DNA of 64,000 nucleotides from contig JAULSN010000004.1 of the NCBI GenBank assembly GCA_033439765.1, positions 4,288,001-4,352,000 of the forward strand, in the 5' to 3' direction. The notes beneath the pieces were generated by a model that ran no database searches, had not been told where the DNA came from, and worked only from the letters and a program-made list of their open reading frames with translations. Both the position numbers and the translations under genes were made by a program. Of the stretch, positions 56,396 through 64,000 are shown one piece after another. This DNA is from Lasiosphaeria ovina. Taxonomy: Eukaryota > Ascomycota > Sordariomycetes > Sordariales > Lasiosphaeriaceae. Position 1 is the first letter of the stretch, and each line of letters starts with the position of its first letter.

Positions 56396-57840
56396 CTAAG
56401 CTCTCCAAGCACTGACTACGCTTACCACGTCCTCGTCCGCCACGGGATGGGACAGTCCCACCCGCTGCGGAATGTGCCTCGCGCTGGCGCCCCAGACGAG
56501 GGCATATTTGAACGTGTCTTTGATGGACCTGTGGATGCGGTCGCACACGTCCTCGATTGTGCTGTTGCTCCTCACAATCAAAGCCTCGCTGAAGTCGGGG
56601 ACCACGCCTTTCCTCTTGGTGTAAATGCGTATGAGTTTCAGTTCCTTCCAACACCGGTCCACCACATCCTGGATACCCAGGTCGAGTTCGCAGCTCATGA
56701 CCACGGTCTGGGGCTCTCGCGCCAGTTTGTCCAAAAAGTCGAGCGAGACGCTGTCGATCTTGTTGTAGACATAGAGGCACTTAATGTACTTACGGTGGTC
56801 CTTCATGATGACGTCGATGAATTCGTCGACGGTGGCGTTCTCGTCGCGGACCAAAACCTCGCAATTGAGTATCTTGTAGTCCCTCAGGATGTTGTAGATC
56901 ATCTTCTCGTCCAAGTTTTTTGGCGGTGACTGGAATGTAATCTTCATCCCGCCCGCCTTCTTCGGTTTTAAATAGATGTTTCTACAACCGTGAGTTCAGT
57001 GGCTCCGCTAGGACACGTGTGTGTTGGAAACTTACGGCGGCTCGCAGTTAAGTCGGATTCCCACGGCTTCCAGTTCGGCTTCAAGCAGGGCTCTCTGCTC
57101 GGCTCTCTTGGTTGCATCCAAGACCATGAGAATGAGATCGCTAGTCTTGGCGGCTGAGATGACCTGGCGCCCTCTCCCCTTGCCTTCAGAGGCACCCTCG
57201 ATGATTCCGGGCAAGTCGAGGAGTTGGATCTCTGCGCCTCCATACTCCAGAACGCCGGGAATTGCCGTAAGAGTAGTGAAGGAGTACGCTGCGACTACTG
57301 ACTTGGTCTTGGTCACCTTGGAAAGGAACGTCGACTTGCCCACTGACGGGAATCCGACGAGTGATATTCGCGCATCACCGCTTTTGGTCACGTCGAAACC
57401 CGCACCACCTCCGCCTCCAGCTCCTGGACCCGGCTCAAGCAGTTGGGCACGGAGTCGCGCAAGCTTTCTTGGCGCGCAGTTAGCAAGCCCGAACCTAGGC
57501 CGTGGATCGCGGTACCTCACTTACCCCTTTAGAAGACCCAGATGATATTCTTGGTGCGAAAGCTGTTAGTAAATGATTCCCGCCGCTTATTAAGATAGCC
57601 GCCGACAGGAATAAGGAAAAAGCCAAGCATACCAGTTGCCTTGTTTTCTATGAGTCGAATCAGTCAACATCTGCATCAATACCATTCTGTCTCGGTCGCG
57701 ACTGTTGGTTGATATATCAGAAACGCACTTTGGGTCCTCCTCATCTCCTCCTCAATCCTACACGCGGTTAGTCCAGTTTCATCACCAACCCAAAAGTGAC
57801 GATATGCTCACTCCTTTATTTTCTCTGTGATGTTCACCAT
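56396..57840 (-). CDS. RBG1: Developmentally regulated GTP-binding protein DRG1 / RBG1
   Basis: Conserved Obg-type GTPase that associates with translating ribosomes together with a DFRP partner (Tma46 in yeast). Exons 57840-57812, 57757-57729, 57647-57633, 57549-57525, 57467-57036 and 56981-56396 give 371 aa. Four small exons (29, 29, 15 and 25 nt) build the N-terminal helix: [15 protein letters not shown], then TQKNKATEYHLG. The G domain has G1 GFPSVGKS at 71-78, DLPGIIEGA (G3), and NKID (G4). The C-terminal TGS domain contains the conserved [16 protein letters not shown] and DEDVVSVV. A Gly-rich stretch at about 46-56 sits just before the G domain and is shorter in animals. The reading is supported by an unbroken frame over all six exons and a family-typical length. 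Confidence 0.95.
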
Positions 57841-58350
57841 GATGACGGTTTAGGTGAGGTAGGAACCTCCCTCCGTGGTTTCTCGGGAAATGACAATTGC
57901 GAGCAGTCGCTGTCTACGTGTTTAGACGACAACTCTCAAAGGCCTGGCAGTAGAGGAGGGACTTGATGTTTCTAGGCCAAGATGTTGATGGTGGGCCAGT
58001 GAAATAAATGTCACTCCCAACTCCAGACGTGGGCCGAGTTGTCCTGAGTTGCACCGTGCCTGGACAATTCAAGCGGCAACCCCACGTTATGGTGGCGGCA
58101 GAATTTCAAATAGCCTTGGAGGGGCGAGCCAGCCATTCACCGCCTTCCAAAAGAGGCTTGGCGTTTCCATTTCTGCTGTGGAGCTGCAGGCAATGCAGTG
58201 CCAAGCCGACTGTCCTGTGGCTTCAACACCATCATCCCCAGCTTTCCTTTCGAGGCCCCATCTTGTCGCATTTACGACTCCGGCACGTCGAGCGTCGCGA
58301 AATTTACGCGTCATTTTCCGAGAAGAAAGCGGCGCAGAACCAGCTTCATC
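57841..58350. promoter_or_regulatory. Divergent intergenic region DRG1 / CWC2
   Basis: 510 bp between the two start codons, serving both promoters. No clear regulatory site recognised. Confidence 0.55.
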
Positions 58351-59839
58351 ATGGCGGAAGTCGAAGTCGATACACGGCCAGAGACTTTTGTTCTCGCAGC
58401 CGACGACGAGGCGCAAAATCTCGCCCTCACCACGATCAGCAACGAGGTTGCAGCGCCTGCAGAGAAGAAGGTGAAGAAGATTATCCGGCGGAAGAAGCGC
58501 CCAGCACGACCCCAAATCGACCCGGCATTGATCAAGTCGGAGCCGCCACCGCAGACGGGTACCATCTTCAAGTAAGCTTGGGTCCGCTGTCCCGAACTGC
58601 GAAGCAAGGCGACTAACAAGAGTAGCATCTGGTTCAATAAATGGTCGGGCGGCGATCGCGAGGACAAATTCCTGAGCCAGACGCATGCCAAAGGGAGATG
58701 CAATATTGCTCAGGACACAGGATACACGCGAGCCGACACAGTTTCCGGGTCGTACTTCTGCCTCTTCTTTGCTCGCGGAATATGGTACGCCGCCTCAGCA
58801 AGCCCCAGAGTGCCGCTTCTGATGCTGACAACCTCTTTCCTGCAGCCCTAAGGGACAAGACTGCGAATACCTGCACCGGCTCCCTACTATACACGACCAT
58901 TTCAGCCCAAATGTTGACTGCTTTGGGCGAGACAAGTTCTCGGATTACCGCGACGACATGGGCGGGACAGGAAGCTTTAGTCGCACGAACCGCACAATAT
59001 ACATTGGGAGAATCCATGTCTCTGACGACATCGAGGAGGTGGTTGCGCGCCACTTTGCCGAGTGGTAAGCCATGATATCCCACATCTACCCAAGGAAACG
59101 ACTGCTGACAGCTCTTTTAGGGGTCAAATAGAGAGGACAAGAGTTCTTAATACACGTGGTGTGGCTTTCGTCACCTACTCGAACGAGGTAGGTGGCTTTG
59201 GAGCTAAGCTAGTTATGAAGTTTGTGTCTGACTCGTGAATAGGCGAATGCTCAGTTTGCAAAGGAAGCAATGGCCCACCAGAGCCTCGACCATGAAGAGA
59301 TCTTGTGAGTCTAGATTCATACTTGAAGCTTCGTTGCGTCCTATATACTAACGGCTTGGAGAAACGTTCGCTGGGCAACTGCCGACCCCAACCCAATGGC
59401 CCAGAAGCGCGAAGCAAGGCGCATCGAGGAGCAGGCGGCCGAGGCGATCCGGCGGGCGCTGCCAGCAGAGTATGTTGCCGAAATTGAAGGCAAGGATCCA
59501 GAAGCGCGCAAGAGGCGGAAAATTGAAAGCAGCTACGGCCTCGGCGGGTATGAGGCGCCAGACGAGGTGCATTTCGCTCGCGGAAGGAACGCCGTCAACC
59601 CAAGAGGGCGGGAGGGGTACGAACTCGAGCATGAGCAGCGTATGTTGATTGAAGCCGCCGACGCTGTTGAGGCTCAAGAAGCAGCCCAGAGCCAGGCGCC
59701 GGCGGAGCCCGAGAAAGGCGGCATTCTTTCAAGCAGTACACTGGCAATGCTGCAGTCGGCTAGGGTCACGGTTGCTTCAAAACCAAAGCCAGTGGCTCCA
59801 TCAGGGCCATTGGTGGCCTACGATAGCGACAGCGATTAG
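58351..59839 (+). CDS. CWC2: Pre-mRNA splicing factor CWC2
   Basis: Component of the spliceosome's Prp19-related complex that contacts U6 snRNA near the catalytic centre. Exons 58351-58571, 58626-58784, 58846-59064, 59121-59187, 59243-59304 and 59362-59839 give 401 aa. The torus domain ends in a CCCH zinc finger (C119, C127, C133, H137), spaced as in yeast Cwc2. The RRM has RNP2 IYIGRI and RNP1 RGVAFVTY, with NVRWATADPNP at its end. The N-terminus is Lys/Arg-rich (KKVKKIIRRKKRPARP), likely for RNA or nuclear import. The last 150 residues are a Glu/Ala-rich helix and a Ser/Asp C-terminus ending DSDSD. It has many short introns. Confidence 0.95.
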
Positions 59840-59967
59840 TGGCTAAGGCAGAGTGGTGGTAACTGGGGAGTTCAACCAAGGAACTCCAGATGTTGTTCGC
59901 CCGCTGTATAACACATAATGATACTAAAAGACATAGAGAGGCGATGAAATGGCAAGACAAAAAAGAG

Positions 59968-61186
59968 TCAGCTGTTGAATATTCTAGAGTACAAGACCTC
60001 GTGCCTCCCAAACCAGAGGTCCATGACGGGCACGCGCTGGCCGGCCATCTCGACGGGCGTGCCCCATTCGCGCTCGATCATGGCGGCGATGAGCCCCTGC
60101 ACCGTCCCGCCGGCCAGCGTCTTCTGGGCCTGGTACGGCCCGAACATGCCCGCGCGCACCGCCGCCGACACCAGCGCCTTGACGTGGCCCAGCATGAAGA
60201 CGTAGGCCGTCTGCTCCAGGCTGAGCCCGACGAGCTGGCAAATCGCCCCGAACAGAGGCGCCAGGTGCGCCGACACGGGCGGCGGCAGCTCCCTTGACAA
60301 AGAAGAGCTCGACGAAGACGACGACTTGAGCAGCGCCACAAACGGCTTTAGCGCCTCGGCCGCGCCCGCCGCCGGCACCGTCCCCGCAAACGACCGCTCC
60401 CAGATGGACAGCAGCGCGCGCCCCTGCGCCACCGACGCCCGCCGCCCCACCGTGCACACGATGGTCGCGTCGAGCGCGTCGTCGAGCGCCGCCAGCCGCG
60501 CCAGCCGGGGACCGCTGCCAGACACAAAGGCAGAGCTAGAGGCGTCCCGGTGCGCGGCGAGCACAAACGGCAGCGTCGTCGACGCGTACGATGTCACGGA
60601 CACGGGCAGGAACGCTGCGAATGACCCGTTGCTGACGCTGTTGGTGCTGCTGGGCAGCGGTGGGAACGCTTTGCTGTGCGCGAGGTACGACTCCAGCCCG
60701 CTGCTGAAGGCGAACGAGCCTAGCGGGAGCGCCGAGTCGGCCAGGAGCAGCAGGAAGTGCGTTGCGCTGCTGTTGGAGTTGGGGATGGGTGGTGGCGGTG
60801 GTGGGGATTCTGTTTGAGTGCGGTTAGTTAGCCTTTGGGGTGAGTTTGTTTTATTCTTTTGTAAGGGAAGTCGTTGAGATGCATGTTGACGATTATGAAT
60901 ATGGGAATAGGAATGAAAATGAGAATGAGAATGAAAATGAAAATGAGACTGAGAATGAGAATGAGAATGAGGATGAAGATGAGGTCTGAACCGTCAACTC
61001 ACTGATGGCTTGCTGCTTTGGACCAGCGCTCCCCGCAGCGACACCAGCAGCGAGGGAATTGGCGGCATTGTCAATGGTCGTCGGCCTGGCCAGCTTCGCC
61101 TTGGCCGCCGCCAGACGACGCTCCAGGTCGGCAATCTCGTCTATTATTTCATCGCTGTTCTCGTCCGCGGTGGGCTTGGGGTCCAT
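59968..61186 (-). CDS. Urease accessory protein UreF
   Basis: UreF forms the urease maturation complex with UreD and UreG and helps load nickel into the apo-urease. Exons 61186-61003 and 60809-59968 give 341 aa. Family stretches are LLLLADSALPLGSFAFSSGLE, ARLAALDDALDA, RRASVAQGRALLSIWERSF and EQTAYVFMLGHVKALVSAAV. FGPYQAQKTLAG and WGTPVEMAGQRVPVMDLW lie near the C-terminus. The N-terminal 75 residues are an extension with a predicted coiled coil (IDEIADLERRLAAAKAKL) and a Pro run. The intron (61002-60810, 193 nt) is unusually long here and carries a GAATGA-type repeat. The start at 61186 (MDPKPTAD) is the first ATG; the frame is open upstream to 61210 but lacks an ATG. Confidence 0.93.
60897..60985. 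repeat. GAATGA/AAAATGA hexanucleotide-type repeat in the UreF intron
   Basis: About 14 imperfect units, mainly GAATGA, AAAATGA and GGATGA, fill much of the 193-nt UreF intron. Unspliced reading would give a Ser/Phe run on the minus strand. Confidence 0.9.
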
Positions 61187-61707
61187 TATAGCCGTTTCTT
61201 CATTGCTCAACTATGCAAATAATGATGCTGTACGGATTATTGATGAATGGAACTCAACACCACACCACACCACACCACCCGCATTGGCGGTAGACATGTG
61301 GGGCAGCAGCAGCTTATCGTTGCGGGCTGTTTTGGCCAAACAGAAACAGGGTCCAATTGTGTCCACCCCCTGAATTACTCCCGCTAAATGTCTCTTTCAT
61401 CCGGCACAATATCGCCGCCCAGCATACAACCCATCAGACACCTCTTCCCAACCTAGGTATTGTATGTTACAATACCTAGCCCAATAAACCATATAACCCT
61501 AGACTATTCCGTATCAATTCCTGGTATCCGTATAACTCCCCACGACCATGCCATGCAAAAACAAAATTAACGCATACCCTCAAAGGGGCACTGGCATTAT
61601 GCGACAACAAAACTCCAAGTAGGGAAAAAAACTAAAAACCCCGTGCTCTCAAAGATGAGTACCATCAGCCCCCCAGCCCCTCTCGACCTGCATCTGCCTG
61701 ACCCCGC
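61187..61707. other. Intergenic region between UreF and the Cut12-like gene
   Basis: 521 bp, AT-rich for this window. It carries a CACAC-type repeat (about 61257-61278), a perfect 12-bp-arm hairpin (61453-61479) and probably both the UreF promoter and the 3' UTR of the Cut12-like gene. Confidence 0.6.
61453..61479. repeat. Perfect hairpin with CCTAG ends
   Basis: CTAGGTATTGTA (61453-61464) and TACAATACCTAG (61468-61479) are exact reverse complements with a 3-nt loop (TGT). It is the longest perfect palindrome with a tiny loop I noticed in the window. There is no T-run after it. It could be a terminator-like structure, a foldback remnant or a protein site. Confidence 0.85.
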
Positions 61708-64000
61708 TCAATAGGGGTTCATATTCTCCTTGTTGCGGTCGGGCAGGTTCGAGCGCTCCGCCTTCTTGCGCTGGAGGCGGGCGATCGCGGCGGCCCGGCG
61801 GCCGGCGGGGAGCGTGGTCTTCGACGCGTTCATGCTCCACACAGCACTGCTGTGCATGTCGGGTCCGCCGAGGCGAGCAAAGTTGTCCTGGACAAGGTCG
61901 ATGTGGGGCTGCTCGCTGTCGAGCAGCTCCGACGGCGGCGGCAGCTTCTTCCTGAGCGATTCAACCGGAGCTGCCGCTGGTGCCACCGCCGGCTGGGTTT
62001 GTCTAGTGCGTCTTTCCCCAGCGCCGGGAACGCTGTCGCTGCCTGCCGCTGCTCCCTTTGCCCGTAGATTCGTTGCCGACGACGATAACACCCGCGACGA
62101 CCGCTCTGTCCGGCTGGGGCGCAACGATTTCTCTTTTTCCTCTCGAGACTTGGCAGCGGCGGCACTCTGCTGCACCCCCTGTCCGCTCGAGGCCGAGCTG
62201 CGGCTGTCTTGGAGATTTCCGCGGTCGGTGAGGACGCTCGACGGGTTCTTGGACATCTCTGCCTCAATCTTCTCCCGGAATGCCCGGGACGAGACAAGCG
62301 CCTCGTCTTCGTGAGTCGAGCGCCCCCGGGTTTCCATCCTCTTTCCCGCCTTCGTTTGGTAGTTCCCGGCAGCAGCCGATGTTGCGGGAACGAGCAGGCC
62401 TCTCTGGATGCTCACTTGCCGAAGGTCGTGGAGCTCCTTCAGGAGTTGGGTGCTCTCTTCTTCTGCCGTCTCCAGGAATTTGAGTGCCGTCTCCGGGTCG
62501 GGAGCCAGGACGTCTTCGCTGCCCGCTTTGAGCTTTGCTTCCAGGTTCCTTGCCCTAGTTGTCCACCTCGATTCTGCCCGCTCCCTTCTCAGAGACCCAG
62601 TCTCGGCCTGGAGCTCGGATATCTTTTCGTTCTTTCTCTGCAAAACCTGTTGGGCTTCGACGTAGCGGGCTTTGGCGTCGTCCTTTATCTTTTCGTAGGC
62701 GGTTTTGGACTCTTCTACCTTTTTTTCCAGATCCTGGATCTTTGAGGCACTCTTTTCCAGGTCCCCGGAAAGCCTCTTGTTTTCGTCGGCAAGTTTTGAG
62801 GCACGCTGCTCAGCGAACCTGAGCTCCGACCTCAGCCGGTCTCGCTCTTCCTTAGTCTTCTCCAGCTCCTTGGCCTGTGCCCTTGCCCGTCTTAGCTCCC
62901 GCTGCGTCTCGAGAAGGGTCTTTTGTGTTCTTGGCGATGCGATTCGCCGTTGGCGGGGGCCCTTGTCGTCGACCTCGTCGTCCTCATCCTGCAGCAGAAA
63001 CTCGAGCTCTTGAACTTGGTGTTTGTACTCTAGAGCGAGTGCCGTTTGTTTTTCTAGCTCGCTCGCCAGACTCGGGTCGTAGCTAGCTCCGTCTTTCTTG
63101 GCCTTCAATCGGACTTGACGGCCCATTTCCGCAACCTCTTTCTCCATCAGCCTCAGCTTCTCCTGCTCCTCCTTGAGCTTCTCGTTCAGGTCAATAGCTT
63201 CGGCGTCCTTCTTCTTCGCGTAAGACTTTGCGAGCTCCTTGTACTTGACAAGTTTCTCCATCTCAGCCTTCGCGTCGGCATGGTAGCTTTCAAAATACGA
63301 CTTCCAATATTTTCCTGAGCGCGAGTGGGGTTCGTTCAAGTCAACGGTGACATCTGGTTCGTAGTCAGACTCGTCGTCGACCTCTTCCCACCCGTCGTCG
63401 GTTTCCTTCGCTGTCGCGGCTGCTGTGTCACGAGCATCCGTCGCCGCCTCCTTGGACTTGCTGCCCCTTGACCTTTCCATGGCTTGCGTCAATCGCGTCT
63501 TTGGTCTGTCGGACTTGTCGCCAACCCACGGACTTGGGAACTTTCCTGGGCAGTCGTCTGGCAGGCCAGTGGCGCTCGTCGAGCCTTGTGCCGCAGCAGC
63601 CGCTTTGACGTCATGGCCGAAAGAGACGCGTTTTCGACGCGCCGTGGCGGTGCCAGGCGTGAGGAGAATCCCGGCAGGCTTCACTGGCGACTTATCTCCG
63701 ACTGAATCTTGATTGGGGTTTGGCTGCGCGTCTTGGTCGGTTACTGTGACGCGGGGCTTGGCCGGCTTGCTGTGCCGTGGCGCGGGAGTGCCGAACAAGA
63801 CCGTCTTCAGTGCGCGCACAGCAAAAACCGGCCCTGGTGTGTCTGGCTGCTCGATCTGGGTATCATCTAAGGGCGTAGTGGATCAGTATCTTACCCAAGG
63901 TAGGTAGGCAGGCAGGGAAGCACAAAAAAGAGTGTGTGTCCATACCGGCTCCGGGAGCATCTCGCGCACTCTCCGTGTTGCGCTTCAGCGCCCAGCTGAT
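61708..64000 (-). CDS. Cut12-like spindle pole body protein (5' end outside window)
   Basis: Exons 64000-63946 (partial) and 63866-61708 are visible, encoding about 737 residues; probably only a few N-terminal residues are missing (visible start ISWALKRNTESAR). The short intron 63945-63867 keeps frame (phase 1). The conserved motif GILLTPGTATARRKRVSFG is the Cut12 signature of fungal spindle pole body proteins. A long coiled coil follows, roughly 190-440 of the visible protein, rich in Lys/Glu heptads. The last 250 residues are Ser/Arg/Ala-rich. The end (AIARLQRKKAERSNL, NKENMNPY) is basic and contains a KEN box, a degradation signal recognised by APC/C. In fission yeast Cut12 sits on the spindle pole body and promotes mitotic entry; that role is inferred. 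Confidence 0.85.

Overview
The window looks like nuclear DNA of a filamentous ascomycete, most likely a Sordariomycete and plausibly Sordariales. The reasons are short introns (about 50-200 nt, mostly GTRNGT...CTRAY...YAG), GC-rich exons, and protein families such as a POM34-type nucleoporin, a Cut12-type spindle pole protein and fungal HID1, VPS54 and UreF. The species was not determined. I read 21 protein-coding genes by joining reading frames across splice sites. I found no rRNA, tRNA, CRISPR array, complete transposon or secondary-metabolite cluster.

Layout. 1-4.2 kb: SPC3 (partial, minus) diverges from HID1 (plus). 5.5-12.4 kb: an epoxide-hydrolase-like protein with degraded catalytic motifs (plus), POM34 (minus) and a membrane-anchored AMP-binding protein with a degraded P-loop (plus). 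13.2-20.0 kb: MCM5 (minus) diverges from VPS54 (plus). 20.0-28.5 kb: a gene-poor block with one small secreted-protein gene. 28.5-32.4 kb: APC8/CDC23 (minus) diverges from farnesyl diphosphate synthase (plus). 33.4-41.8 kb: three minus-strand genes (RA-PH adaptor, MAT2B-like reductase, kinase-type 6-phosphofructo-2-kinase). 43.8-49.2 kb: TOM40 (plus) converges on a ubiquitin protease ending in a CaaX box (minus). 51.7-55.7 kb: a peroxisomal acyl-CoA dehydrogenase ending in SKL (plus), a 92-aa Cys-rich protein (minus) and a SPO12 homologue (plus). 56.4-64 kb: DRG1/RBG1 (minus) diverges from CWC2 (plus), which converges on UreF (minus), followed by a Cut12-like coiled-coil protein (minus, running off the end).

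The genes form alternating divergent and convergent pairs, not an operon-like pathway. Themes recur: cell cycle and chromosomes (MCM5, APC8, SPO12, Cut12-like), secretory and Golgi traffic (SPC3, HID1, VPS54), organelle targeting (TOM40, acyl-CoA dehydrogenase) and central metabolism (FPPS, PFK2, MAT2B-like, UreF). This is mainly a conserved housekeeping segment.

I did not find a convincing undescribed multi-gene system. The best leads are single-gene oddities: two apparent pseudoenzymes, a deubiquitinase with a predicted lipid anchor, a possible 32-codon C-terminal extension behind the APC8 stop, 15- and 20-nt micro-exons, a small protein with repeated C-x-C-x2-C motifs, and the lone secreted-protein gene in an 8.5-kb gene-poor block. 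Coordinates of spliced genes are hand-derived. Each complete exon set sums to a multiple of three and keeps frame.
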